Notes under the pieces: model-generated
What the model saw: only the letters and a program-made list of their open reading frames with translations
What the model was told of the DNA's origin: nothing
Databases searched by the model: none
Translations under genes and position numbers: made by a program
Shown here: positions 41,283 through 49,627 of the stretch, piece by piece
How positions within the stretch are numbered: the first letter of the stretch is position 1
Layout of the letters: each line of letters begins with the position of its first letter
Source of the DNA: Orlajensenia sp037404875
GTDB lineage: Bacteria > Actinomycetota > Actinomycetes > Actinomycetales > Microbacteriaceae
DNA length: 64,000 bases
Reading direction: 5' to 3'
Assembly: GCF_037404875.1 (NCBI RefSeq)
Contig: NZ_JBBELO010000007.1
Coordinates: 62,001-126,000 of the forward strand

Positions 41283-41891
41283 TCAGGCGCGCAGGGCGGT
41301 GATCGCCATGCCCTCCAACGCCGCGCGCACGCCGGCCTCGGCGGGCGGGCGACCCGAGATGCGGGCGCTGTGGGGCGTGGAATTCATGAGCCCGAAGGCG
41401 GCGTGCGCGCGCACCCGCAGGTCGGCCTCGGCCCGATGCGGGTGCAGCTGCGCGAGCACGCCCACCCACACCTCGACGTACCGGCGCTGCAGGCTGCGTA
41501 CGCGGTGACGCTCAGCGTCGGGCAGGCTCGCCATGTCGCGGTCCTGCACGAGGATGACGTCGGCGTTGCCCAGGGCGAATGCGACATGGAAGCGCACGAG
41601 CGCAGCCAGCGCGCTCGGGGCATCGGCGTGCTCGGCGACGACGGACTCGCCCCCGCGCAGCAGGCCGTCCGAGGCGTCGATGAGGATCGCGGCGAGCACC
41701 GCCGGCTTGTTCGGGAAGTGCCGGTAGAGGGCCGGACCTGAGACGCCGGCTGCTCCGCCGAGGTCATCGATCGAGACTCCGGCGTAGCCGCGCTCGGCGA
41801 ACAGTCGCGAGGCCGCCCCGAGCAGCGCGGTTCGCCGGTCGGCCTTCGCCGCCTCCCGTGAGGTGCGGACGCCGCTGCCCGTCGTGCTCAT
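41283..41891 (-). CDS. TetR family regulator, probable regulator of the leucine-degradation operon
   Basis: This 202-residue protein has the TetR helix-turn-helix YAGVSIDDLGGAAGVSGPALYRHFPNK at about residues 36-62 (given here as a landmark of 27 positions: key residues G-P-A-L-Y-R-H-F-P-N-K) and a C-terminal domain with LVQDRDMASLPDAERHRVR, which resembles TetR proteins next to acyl-CoA carboxylase genes in actinobacteria. AAGGAGG precedes the ATG. Its promoter contains CTAACT, a half-site also present upstream of the carboxylase operon. Confidence 0.82.
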   Translation of the reverse strand: MSTTGSGVRTSREAAKADRRTALLGAASRLFAERGYAGVSIDDLGGAAGVSGPALYRHFPNKPAVLAAILIDASDGLLRGGESVVAEHADAPSALAALVRFHVAFALGNADVILVQDRDMASLPDAERHRVRSLQRRYVEVWVGVLAQLHPHRAEADLRVRAHAAFGLMNSTPHSARISGRPPAEAGVRAALEGMAITALRA

Positions 41892-41910
41892 CCGCGCCTC
41901 CTTCGGTGAG

Positions 41911-41924
41911 TGGATGCTAACTGA
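41911..41924 (-). promoter_or_regulatory. Promoter and AGTTAGC half-site of the TetR gene
   Basis: On the minus strand AGTTAGCATCCACT overlaps a TAGCAT -10 box about 22 bases before the TetR start codon. AGTTAG matches the arms of the palindromes upstream of the carboxylase operon. Together they suggest autoregulation by this TetR protein. Confidence 0.45.
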
Positions 41925-41960
41925 AGACCGCCCGCCGCGGCAAGCGCCGGCGAGACGGCC

Positions 41961-42677
41961 TCAGTGACCGGATGCCGAGGCGAGTGCCCGGGCGAGTTCG
42001 GCGGTGCCGCGGTTCCACGGCGTGCCATGGCCGGGAAGCACCCAGGTCGCGGGGATCTCGGCGAGCTTCTGGTGGGAGCGGGCGGCCGACTCGGGGTCGT
42101 CGGTGAACGGCGCGGGCTGCGGTCCGCTCGCCCCCGTCAGCACGTGGCGGGTCGTGAGGGCGTCGCCGACGAAGATCGCGTCCACCTGCGGCACGTGCAC
42201 GGCGATGCTTCCGGCGGAGTGCCCGGGAAGCCCGACGATGCGCGGCGATCCCGGAAGCGAGAGAACGTCGCCATCCTGCACCGGAACAACGGCCCTCAGG
42301 TAGTGGGTGCGCGCCCCGCCCTTGCGCAGCGCGTACCAGAGAAAGCCCGCCGTGGCGCCGATGCGCATCGAGCCGCCCTTGCCGGTGCCCTTCTGCTTTC
42401 CCTGCGCCCGGGCGGCATCTGCCGCATGCACGTAGACCGGGACGTTCTTCTCGCGGCGCAGGCGTTCGGCGAAGCCGATGTGATCGCTGTCGCCGTGCGT
42501 GAGGATGAGCCCGCGCACGTCGTCGAGGGAGCGGCCCATCAGTGCCAGTTCGGCGAGCAGGTCGCGCCAGTGGCCGGGGAGTCCGGCGTCGATCACCGTG
42601 ACTCCCGATGCGTCGTCGACGAGGTAGGCGGCCACGATGTCGTTGCCGATGCGGTGCAGGTGCGGTGCGAGTTCCAT
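41961..42677 (-). CDS. MBL-fold metallo-hydrolase
   Basis: The 238-residue protein has GVTVIDAGLPG, the first metal motif THGDSDHIG, GLPGHSAGSIAVHV (third-motif His), IFVGDALTT (bridging Asp) and VLPGHGTPW. As in the other MBL-fold gene of this window the metal motif is HxDxDH. AAAGGA precedes the ATG. It is divergent from a TetR gene with a clear operator between them, so it is probably the TetR target. Substrate unknown; an ester or lactone is plausible. Confidence 0.87.
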   Translation of the reverse strand: MELAPHLHRIGNDIVAAYLVDDASGVTVIDAGLPGHWRDLLAELALMGRSLDDVRGLILTHGDSDHIGFAERLRREKNVPVYVHAADAARAQGKQKGTGKGGSMRIGATAGFLWYALRKGGARTHYLRAVVPVQDGDVLSLPGSPRIVGLPGHSAGSIAVHVPQVDAIFVGDALTTRHVLTGASGPQPAPFTDDPESAARSHQKLAEIPATWVLPGHGTPWNRGTAELARALASASGH

Positions 42678-42714
42678 GGCGAATCCTTTGTCGAAGTGGT
42701 TGATGGCTACGATA

Positions 42715-42745
42715 ATTAGCTATGATGGCTAATGTCAATAGCTAT
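42715..42745. promoter_or_regulatory. TetR operator and promoter between the MBL-fold and TetR genes
   Basis: ATTAGC-TATGATG-GCTAAT (42715-42733) is a perfect inverted repeat, followed by the palindrome ATAGCTAT (42738-42745). On the minus strand a perfect TTGACA (42732-42737) lies 18 bases before TATCGT, so the operator fills the spacer of the MBL-fold gene's promoter. This is the classic arrangement for repression by the divergent TetR. Confidence 0.75.
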
Positions 42746-42758
42746 CGAATGGAGCGAC

Positions 42759-43379
42759 ATGCCCACGCCGGAACGCACCACTCTCGACCGGATCGTCTCC
42801 GCCGCCCGTGAGGTCCTCGAGTCCGAGGGCCTGGACGCCGTGACGATGAGTGCCGTCGCCGATCGTGTCGGCGTGCGAGCCCCTTCGCTCTACAAGCGCG
42901 TCCAGAGCAGGGATCACCTCATCGGCCTCGTCATCGAGTCGACGCTGCGTCAGCTCGCGGCGGCGCTCGATGCGGCACTCGAGGATGCCGACCTCGTCAC
43001 GGCCAGCGGTGGAGCACGGCAGGACGCGCGCGCCGGACGGGCGGCGATCATCGCGCTCGCCGGTGAATTCCGCGCCTTCGCCCTCGCGGCGCCGGCCGCA
43101 TTCCGCCTGGTCTTCGCCGACCTGCCCGCCGCAGCACGCCCGTCCGATGCCTCGATCACCGCAACGAGTGCAGCCATCGTGCGTGCCGCGACTCTCGTGG
43201 TGGGGGAGCAGTACGCGCTCGAGGCCGCGCGCACGGTGACGGCGTGGACCTACGGCTTCGTCAGCATGGAGCTCGCGGGCGCATTCCGGCTCGGCGGCGA
43301 CGTGCAGCGCGCCTACGACTACGGGGTCGAACGGCTCGCGGCGGCGATCGCCGACGGAGGCGTCGCACCTCTCGGGTGA
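42759..43379 (+). CDS. TetR family regulator with a WHG-type C-terminal domain
   Basis: This 206-residue protein begins with RTTLDRIVSAAREVLESEGLDAVTMSAVADRV in two segments and the recognition part GVRAPSLYKRVQSRDHL; the C-terminal half has VTAWTYGFVSMELAGAFRLGGDV, the WHG pattern. I chose the ATG with GGAG 4 bases upstream. An in-frame ATG 27 bases earlier would lie inside the operator. It should repress the divergent MBL-fold gene and possibly itself. Confidence 0.85.
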   Translation: MPTPERTTLDRIVSAAREVLESEGLDAVTMSAVADRVGVRAPSLYKRVQSRDHLIGLVIESTLRQLAAALDAALEDADLVTASGGARQDARAGRAAIIALAGEFRAFALAAPAAFRLVFADLPAAARPSDASITATSAAIVRAATLVVGEQYALEAARTVTAWTYGFVSMELAGAFRLGGDVQRAYDYGVERLAAAIADGGVAPLG

Positions 43380-43398
43380 CGCGGCCCTTGCCGACTCG

Positions 43399-43441
43399 GT
43401 TAGCGATCGCTAACATTGCTTGAGTTAGGAAGTACTAACTC
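43399..43441. promoter_or_regulatory. Two operators upstream of the acyl-CoA carboxylase operon
   Basis: GTTAGCGATCGCTAAC (43399-43414) is a perfect 16-base palindrome. GAGTTAG-GAAGTA-CTAACTC (43422-43441) is a perfect inverted repeat. They lie in the 84-base gap before the first carboxylase gene and share the TTAG/CTAA core with the sites in front of both TetR genes, so one of these TetR proteins probably controls the operon. Confidence 0.7.
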
Positions 43442-43463
43442 GAAGATCGATGGAGATCGCCGG

Positions 43464-45071
43464 ATGCCACGCCTGAGTTCCGCAATCGCGACGAGCGAGA
43501 CCGACTTCGCGGCGAACGCGGAGCGCAACCGCGCCCTGGTGGGCGACCTGCGTGATCGACTGGCTCGCGCGGCTCGGGGCGGGCCGGAGGCCAGCCGCAT
43601 CCGTCACACGGATCGTGGAAAGCTGCTGCCGCGCGATCGGGTCGACCACCTGCTCGACGAGGGCAGCCCGTTCCTGGAGATCGCGCCCCTCGCCGGCGAC
43701 GGCCTCTACGACGACGAGACACCGGCAGCGGGCGTCATCGCCGGTATCGGCCTCGTGCACGGGCGGCATGTGCTCGTCATCGCCAACGACGCCACGGTCA
43801 AGGGCGGCACCTACTACCCGATCACCGTGAAGAAGCACCTGCGTGCCCAGGAGATCGCCCTCGAGAACCGCCTGCCGTGCATCTACCTCGTCGACTCGGG
43901 GGGAGCCTTCCTTCCCAAGCAGCACGAGGTCTTCCCCGACCGTGACCACTTCGGCCGCATCTTCTTCAACCAGGCGCGCATGTCGGCGGCCGGCATCCCG
44001 CAGATCGCGGCGGTACTCGGGTCGTGCACGGCCGGCGGCGCGTACGTGCCCGCGATGAGCGATGAGACCGTGATCGTGCGCGGGCAGGGCACCATCTTCC
44101 TCGGCGGACCGCCGCTCGTGATGGCGGCCATCGGCGAGGTCGTCACGCCCGAGGAGCTCGGCGGCGGCGAACTGCACGCCCGCACTTCGGGCGTCGTCGA
44201 TCACCTCGCCGAGAACGACGAGCACGCCCTTGCCATCGTGCGCGACATCGTGGCGACGCTGCCGGAACCCGCGGCCCCCGCCTGGCCGACGCGCCCCTCG
44301 GTGCCGCCGCAGGCGGAGGCGGACGAGGTCTACGGCATCGTGCCCGGCGATGTGCAGCAGCCCTACGACGTGCGCGAGATTCTCGCCCGGCTCGTCGACG
44401 ACAGCCGCGTGCAGGAGTTCAAGAGCGAGTACGGCACGAGCCTCGTCACCGCTTTCGCGCAGATCCACGGGCATCCCGTGGGCATCGTCGCCAACAACGG
44501 AGTGCTGTTCAGCGAGTCGGCGCAGAAGGGTGCCCACTTCATCGAGTTGTGCGACCAGCGCGGCATTCCGCTCGTGTTCCTGCAGAACATCTCGGGCTTC
44601 ATGGTCGGCACGGATGCAGAGGCCGGCGGAATTGCGAAGCACGGAGCCAAGATGGTCACCGCCGTCGCGACGACGCGCGTGCCCAAGCTCACGGTCGTCA
44701 TCGGCGGCAGCTTCGGCGCAGGCAACTACTCGATGTGCGGCCGCGCCTACTCGCCACGTTTCCTGTGGATGTGGCCGAACGCCCGCATCAGCGTGATGGG
44801 CGGCGCGCAGGCGGCGTCGGTTCTCTCGACCGTGAAGCGCGACGCTCTCGCTGCCCGCGGTGAGTCGTTCTCACCGTCGGATGAGGCGGCATTCAGTGCG
44901 CCGATCCGCGCGCAGTACGACGAACAGGGCTCGCCCTACTTCTCCAGCGCACGCCTCTGGGATGACGGGGTGATCGACCCGGCCGACACCCGCACCGTTC
45001 TCGGGCTGGCCCTCGACGTGTGCTCCCGCACCCCGCTGCCCGAGCCGGCCTTCGGCCTCTTCCGGATGTGA
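43464..45071 (+). CDS. accD1: Acyl-CoA carboxylase beta subunit (methylcrotonyl-CoA carboxylase type)
   Basis: The 535-residue carboxyltransferase has the two crotonase-like halves: GAGVIAGIGLVHGRHVLVIAND-like N-terminal core with LVDSGGAFLPKQHEVFPDR, GSCTAGGAYVPAMSDE, and the C-terminal half with FLQNISGFMVGTDAEAGGIAKHGAK shown here as two parts, SFGAGNYSMCGRAYSPRF and MGGAQAASVLS. LPKQ and HFGRIF are typical of methylcrotonyl-CoA carboxylase, which acts in leucine breakdown. GGAG precedes the ATG. Palindromic operators lie directly upstream. Confidence 0.88.
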   Translation: MPRLSSAIATSETDFAANAERNRALVGDLRDRLARAARGGPEASRIRHTDRGKLLPRDRVDHLLDEGSPFLEIAPLAGDGLYDDETPAAGVIAGIGLVHGRHVLVIANDATVKGGTYYPITVKKHLRAQEIALENRLPCIYLVDSGGAFLPKQHEVFPDRDHFGRIFFNQARMSAAGIPQIAAVLGSCTAGGAYVPAMSDETVIVRGQGTIFLGGPPLVMAAIGEVVTPEELGGGELHARTSGVVDHLAENDEHALAIVRDIVATLPEPAAPAWPTRPSVPPQAEADEVYGIVPGDVQQPYDVREILARLVDDSRVQEFKSEYGTSLVTAFAQIHGHPVGIVANNGVLFSESAQKGAHFIELCDQRGIPLVFLQNISGFMVGTDAEAGGIAKHGAKMVTAVATTRVPKLTVVIGGSFGAGNYSMCGRAYSPRFLWMWPNARISVMGGAQAASVLSTVKRDALAARGESFSPSDEAAFSAPIRAQYDEQGSPYFSSARLWDDGVIDPADTRTVLGLALDVCSRTPLPEPAFGLFRM

Positions 45072-45076
45072 GGGCC

Positions 45077-47050
45077 GTGTTCACGAGCGTGCTGGTGGCC
45101 AATCGCGGCGAGATCGCGGTACGGGTGATGCGCACCCTGCGCGAGCTCGGCATCCGTTCGGTGGCCGTCTACAGCGACGCCGATGCGGATGCGGTGCACG
45201 TGCATGCTGCGGACGCAGCGGTGCGGATCGGGCCGGCGCCCGCGGCGCAGAGCTACCTCGACATCGACGCGGTGATCGCGGCGGCGCTCACCTCCGGGGC
45301 CGAGGCCATCCATCCGGGGTACGGCTTCCTCAGCGAGAATCCGGAGTTCGCCCGGGCGTGCGCGGCCGCAGGCATCACCTTCATCGGCCCCGGCGTGAGG
45401 GCGCTCGAGGTCATGGCCGACAAGATCCGCGCGAAGCAGCAGGTCGCCGCCTCCGGCGTTCCGGTCGTTCCGGGAATCAGCGATGCGGCCCTCGATGACG
45501 CCGCTCTCGCCGCGGCGGCGCTCTCCGTCGGCTTTCCGCTGCTGCTCAAGCCTTCTGCGGGCGGCGGCGGCAAGGGCATGCAGCTCGTGCGGGAGGCCGC
45601 AGAACTGCCGGAGGCGATCGCGGCGGCGCGGCGCGTCGCGCGCAACGCCTTCGGCGATGACACCCTGCTCGTCGAGCGGTTCATCTCGGAGCCGCGGCAC
45701 ATCGAGGTGCAGGTGCTTGCCGACGACTCCGGCGCCGTCGTGCACCTGGGCGAGCGGGAGTGCTCGCTGCAGCGACGCCACCAGAAGGTGATCGAGGAGG
45801 CGCCGTCGGCCCTCATCGACGCCGCGACCCGTGAGCGCCTCGGAGCCGCGGCCGTCGCCGCCGCGCGCAGCGTGGACTACCGGGGAGCGGGAACCGTCGA
45901 GTTCCTGGTCTCGGCCAGCGCGCCCGACACCTTCTACTTCATCGAGATGAACACCCGGCTGCAGGTCGAGCACCCGGTGAGCGAGCTCGTGACCGGAATC
46001 GACATCGTCGCCGCCCAGCTGCGCATCGCGGCGGGGGAGCCCCTCGGGTTCGGCCAGGACGACGTGCGACTGAGCGGTCACGCCGTCGAGGCGCGCGTCT
46101 ACGCCGAGAGCCCGGAGCGGGGATTCCTGCCCGAGACGGGAACGGTCATCCGCTACGAGGAGCCTCGAGGCGCCGGGGTGCGCATCGACAGCGGCATCCG
46201 TCAGGGATCGGTCATCACGGCGGACTACGACCCCATGATCGCCAAGGTCATCGCCCGCGGAGAGGACCGTTCGCAGGCGATCCAGCGCCTCGACGACGCG
46301 CTCGCCGCGACGATCGTGCTCGGCGTCGAGACGAATCTCCGCTTCCTGCGGGGACTGCTCGCCGACGAGCGGGTGCGCAGCGGTGCGCTCGACACCGAGC
46401 TGATCGACCGGATGCCTCCGCCCGCCGGGCTCACCCCCTCCCGGTCGTTGTTGGCCGCCGTGGCCGCTCGGATCGCGGACGAGGACGCGCTCGAGCCGGG
46501 CGCTGCCTCGGAACTCTGGCGGCGACGGTCGGGATGGCGACTGGGTGTGAGGGCGCCGAGGGTGCTCTCCTTCGAGCTCGCCGACGGCAGCGTCGTCGAC
46601 GTGACCGCGGACGCTGCAGCGGCCGACGCGATGCAGCTGGCTCGCTCCGGTGACTCCGTGTGGGTGCACTCGGGAGCAGACGCCCACCTGCTGACGCTCC
46701 TGGGCCGCGAGGCTCGGCTGCAGCGCTCGCTCGCCGCGGTGAAGCGGGCCGAAGGCTCCGTCGACCCCGAGGTGCGTTCGCCGATGCCGGGCTCGGTCGT
46801 CGCGCTGCACGCGGGCGACGGCGAGCCCGTGGCGCTTGGCCAGGCGGTCGCGAGCATCGAGGCGATGAAGATGGAGCACCCCGTGACCGCACCCGTCGAC
46901 GGCATCCTGCGACTGCACGTCGGCCTCGGCGACCAGGTGCAGCGCGGAACCCTGCTCGCCACCGTCGAGATCCCGATCCCGGCCCCTGCCGCCACCCCCG
47001 ACCCGACGACAACGACCACCGCCCCGAGCGAGAAGGACGCCACTTCATGA
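45077..47050 (+). CDS. accA1: Biotin-dependent acyl-CoA carboxylase alpha subunit
   Basis: This 657-residue protein has an N-terminal biotin carboxylase (SVLVANRGEIAVRVMRTLRE, AIHPGYGFLSENPEFA), the ATP-grasp loop LLKPSAGGGGKGMQLVREA and FIEMNTRLQVEHPVSE. At the C-terminus is a biotinyl domain with EAMKMEHPV (biotinylated Lys near residue 598). It carboxylates biotin and passes the CO2 to the beta subunit. The start is a GTG with GAGGG very close; another in-frame GTG 9 bases upstream is possible. It overlaps the acyl-CoA dehydrogenase gene. Confidence 0.92.
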   Translation: MFTSVLVANRGEIAVRVMRTLRELGIRSVAVYSDADADAVHVHAADAAVRIGPAPAAQSYLDIDAVIAAALTSGAEAIHPGYGFLSENPEFARACAAAGITFIGPGVRALEVMADKIRAKQQVAASGVPVVPGISDAALDDAALAAAALSVGFPLLLKPSAGGGGKGMQLVREAAELPEAIAAARRVARNAFGDDTLLVERFISEPRHIEVQVLADDSGAVVHLGERECSLQRRHQKVIEEAPSALIDAATRERLGAAAVAAARSVDYRGAGTVEFLVSASAPDTFYFIEMNTRLQVEHPVSELVTGIDIVAAQLRIAAGEPLGFGQDDVRLSGHAVEARVYAESPERGFLPETGTVIRYEEPRGAGVRIDSGIRQGSVITADYDPMIAKVIARGEDRSQAIQRLDDALAATIVLGVETNLRFLRGLLADERVRSGALDTELIDRMPPPAGLTPSRSLLAAVAARIADEDALEPGAASELWRRRSGWRLGVRAPRVLSFELADGSVVDVTADAAAADAMQLARSGDSVWVHSGADAHLLTLLGREARLQRSLAAVKRAEGSVDPEVRSPMPGSVVALHAGDGEPVALGQAVASIEAMKMEHPVTAPVDGILRLHVGLGDQVQRGTLLATVEIPIPAPAATPDPTTTTTAPSEKDATS

Positions 47051-48213
47051 ACTACGACTTCAGTCCCGAGGAACAGCGGCTCTACGACGAGGTGTGCGAC
47101 TTCGCCGACACTGTCGTCGCCCCGGCTGCCTACGAATACGACACCCAACGGCGGCTTCCGATGGAGATCATCGCCCAGATGGGCGAGATGGGCCTGTTCG
47201 GACTGCCGTTCCCGCAGAAGTACGGCGGCGCGGGCAAGGACTACTTCCAACTCTGCCTCGCGGTCGAGGCGCTCGGTCGGGTCGACCAGTCCATCGGCGT
47301 CACGCTCGAGGCCGGGGTGGGTCTGGGCATCATGCCCATCTACCGCAACGGCTCCCCGGAGCAGCGCGAGCAGTGGCTGCCCGGCCTCGTCTCGGGCCGG
47401 GCGCTCGCCGGCTTCGGACTGACCGAGGCAGGGGCGGGTTCGGATGCCGGGGCCACCGAGACCACGGCGGAACTGACCGGTGAGGAGTGGGTCATCAACG
47501 GCTCCAAGCAGTTCATCACCAATTCCGGAACGCCCATCACCCGTCTCGTGACCATCACGGCGGTGACGGGCGAGAAGACGGATGCCAACGGGCGGGTGAA
47601 GAAGGAGCTCTCGAGCATCATCGTGCCCAACGGCACGCCCGGCTTCACGGTGCAGCCCTCGTACGACAAGGTCGGCTGGCACACGAGCGACACGCATCCG
47701 CTCACCCTGGAGGACGTGCGGGTACCGCGGACCAACCTGCTCGGCGAGCGCGGCCGCGGCTACGCCAACTTCCTGCAGATCCTCGACGAGGGCCGGGTTG
47801 CCTTCGCGGCTCTCGCGACGGGCGCCGCCCAGGGCTGTCTCGACGAGGCACTGCGCTATGCCAAGAAGCGGGTCGTCTTCGGCTCTCCCATCGGATCGAA
47901 CCAGCACGTCGCCTTCTCGATCGCGCGGATGCAGGCGCAGGTGCACCAGGCCCGACTCGCCTGGCACGATGCCGCCCGTAAACTCGTCGCGGGAAAATCC
48001 TTCAAAGTCGAGGCATCCATCGCCAAGATGGTGGCAGGAGAGGCAGCGATGGCGAATGCGAGAACGGCGACCCAGATCTTCGGCGGCTACGGGTTCCTGA
48101 ACGAGAACCCGGTCGCCCGGCACTACCGGGACTCCAAGATCCTGGAGATCGGCGAGGGGACCACCGAGGTGCAGCTCATGATCATCACGCGCGAACTCGG
48201 CCTCGTGGCCTGA
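47047..48213 (+). CDS. Acyl-CoA dehydrogenase (isovaleryl-CoA dehydrogenase-like)
   Basis: The 388-residue flavoenzyme has FGLTEAGAGSDAGATETTA, the FAD-adenine region, KRVVFGSPIGSNQHVAFSIA, QIFGGYGFLNENPVARHYRD and KILEIGEGTTEVQLMIITREL, all acyl-CoA dehydrogenase signatures. The position between the carboxylase genes and the MaoC gene matches M. tuberculosis FadE19. It probably oxidises isovaleryl-CoA or a related branched acyl-CoA. Its ATG overlaps the stop of the carboxylase alpha gene. Confidence 0.9.
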   Translation: MNYDFSPEEQRLYDEVCDFADTVVAPAAYEYDTQRRLPMEIIAQMGEMGLFGLPFPQKYGGAGKDYFQLCLAVEALGRVDQSIGVTLEAGVGLGIMPIYRNGSPEQREQWLPGLVSGRALAGFGLTEAGAGSDAGATETTAELTGEEWVINGSKQFITNSGTPITRLVTITAVTGEKTDANGRVKKELSSIIVPNGTPGFTVQPSYDKVGWHTSDTHPLTLEDVRVPRTNLLGERGRGYANFLQILDEGRVAFAALATGAAQGCLDEALRYAKKRVVFGSPIGSNQHVAFSIARMQAQVHQARLAWHDAARKLVAGKSFKVEASIAKMVAGEAAMANARTATQIFGGYGFLNENPVARHYRDSKILEIGEGTTEVQLMIITRELGLVA

Positions 48214-48223
48214 ACCGGGGATC

Positions 48224-48700
48224 ATGACGCACGACATCACGCAGCGCGGTCTCTGGTTCGAGGAGTTCGACCTCGATGCCCGTTATCTCCATCGCCCCGG
48301 CCGTACGGTGACGGAGGCCGACAACGTGCTGTTCACGACCCTCACGATGAACACGCAGCCGTTGCACCTCGACGCGGAGGCCGCCGCGCAGGAGCCGTTC
48401 CGCCAGCGGCTGGTGAACTCCATGTTCACGCTGTCCACGCTCGTCGGGGCGTCGGTGGCGCAGCTGACACTCGGCACCCTCGTGGCGAACCTCGGCTTCG
48501 CGGAGGTGGCATTCCCCGCACCGGTCTTCATCGGCGACACGCTGTACTGCGAGAGCCGGGTACGGGGAAAGCGGCTGTCGGCCTCACGCCCCGGCCAGGG
48601 TGTCGTGACGTTCGCGCACGTCGCCCGCAACCAGAAGGAGGAGGTCGTGGCCACTGCCGCGCGTACCGCGCTCGTGTGGTGCGAAGGGGCGAAGCGATGA
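48224..48700 (+). CDS. MaoC family dehydratase/hydratase
   Basis: This 158-residue protein is a hot-dog fold hydratase: GLWFEEFDLDARYLHRPGRTVTEADN (in parts), MNTQPLHLDAEAAAQEPFRQRLVN with the catalytic Asp/His region, and VEFPAPVFIGDTLYCESRV-like strands (here VAFPAPVFIGDTLY). In the leucine locus of M. tuberculosis a MaoC protein sits at the same position. It may hydrate 3-methylglutaconyl-CoA or a similar enoyl-CoA. Its stop codon overlaps the lyase gene. Confidence 0.85.
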   Translation: MTHDITQRGLWFEEFDLDARYLHRPGRTVTEADNVLFTTLTMNTQPLHLDAEAAAQEPFRQRLVNSMFTLSTLVGASVAQLTLGTLVANLGFAEVAFPAPVFIGDTLYCESRVRGKRLSASRPGQGVVTFAHVARNQKEEVVATAARTALVWCEGAKR

Positions 48701-49506
48701 GGTTCACCCTCGGCCCGGCACTGCTGTTCTGTCCCGGCGATCGTCCCGAGCGCTATCAGAAGGCCCTCGACCGGGCCGACGCCGTCATCATCGACCTCGA
48801 GGACGCCGTCGGTCACGATGATCGCGAGTTCGCGCGCGAGGCGCTCGTCGACACCGCGCTGGACCCGGAGCGCACCATCGTGCGGGTCAATCCGATCGGC
48901 TCGCACGACTTCTCCGCCGACCTCTCGGCCCTGCAGGCCACGGCCTACCGGTTCGTCATGGTTCCCAAGTGCGAGAGCGCCGAGCAGCTGCACGCCCTCA
49001 CGGGCTACGAGATCATCGCGCTCTGCGAGACCGCGGCCGGCGTGCTGGCGGCGCCGCTGATCGCACGGGAGAGCGGCGTGGTCGCACTGATGTGGGGAGC
49101 CGAAGACCTGGTGGCCTCTCTCGGGGGTACCGGCAGCAGGCATGCGGACGGGCGCTACCGCGACGTCGCCCGCTACGCCCGCTCAGCGGTCCTGCTGGCG
49201 GCCGGCGCGGCCGGCATCGCGGCGATCGACACCGTGCATCCCGACATCGACGACGTCGACGGGCTCGCTGGGCAGGCCCGCGACGCCGTCGGCAGCGGCT
49301 TCCACGCGACCGCCTGCATCCACCCCTCGCAGGTCGCCACCATCCGTGACGCCTACCGCCCGAGCGACGACGCGATCGCCGAGGCGCGGGCGGTGATCGC
49401 GGCAGCGGCCGGGGCGCACGGCGTCTTCCGGCACGCCGACAGAATGGTCGATGCACCCCTCCTGCGGCACGCGGAAGCCGTGCTGAGGCGGGCCGAGGCC
49501 GGCTGA
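48697..49506 (+). CDS. CitE-like CoA ester lyase
   Basis: The 269-residue protein has the HpcH/HpaI aldolase TIM barrel with LLFCPGDRPERYQKALDRAD, VIIDLEDAVGHDD, VRVNPIGSHDF, CETAAGVLAAPLIA, LMWGAEDLVASLGG and ACIHPSQVATIRDAYRP. Citrate-lyase subunits alpha and gamma are absent, so this is a stand-alone CitE-like enzyme. Its M. tuberculosis counterpart, Rv2498c, cleaves (R)-3-hydroxyacyl-CoA compounds such as (R)-HMG-CoA, which would complete leucine degradation. It is the last gene of the operon. Confidence 0.9.
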   Translation: MRFTLGPALLFCPGDRPERYQKALDRADAVIIDLEDAVGHDDREFAREALVDTALDPERTIVRVNPIGSHDFSADLSALQATAYRFVMVPKCESAEQLHALTGYEIIALCETAAGVLAAPLIARESGVVALMWGAEDLVASLGGTGSRHADGRYRDVARYARSAVLLAAGAAGIAAIDTVHPDIDDVDGLAGQARDAVGSGFHATACIHPSQVATIRDAYRPSDDAIAEARAVIAAAAGAHGVFRHADRMVDAPLLRHAEAVLRRAEAG

Positions 49507-49627
49507 CACGTTCACCGTGCGTTCACCAGCGAACGTTTGGGTAACGGTTCGCGCGAATCGCAGCCGCTGAGCCGAGGGATGTCGGCGCCCTGCCCTACGC
49601 TCAGATACCAGAGGGGAGGGATTGAGC
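49507..49627 (+). promoter_or_regulatory. Intergenic region and promoter of the aldo/keto-reductase-like gene
   Basis: After the lyase gene a short T- and A-richer stretch is followed by TACGCT (about 49586-49594 region) as a candidate -10 box and by GGGAGGG 8 bases before the ATG. I see no clear terminator for the upstream operon. Confidence 0.35.
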
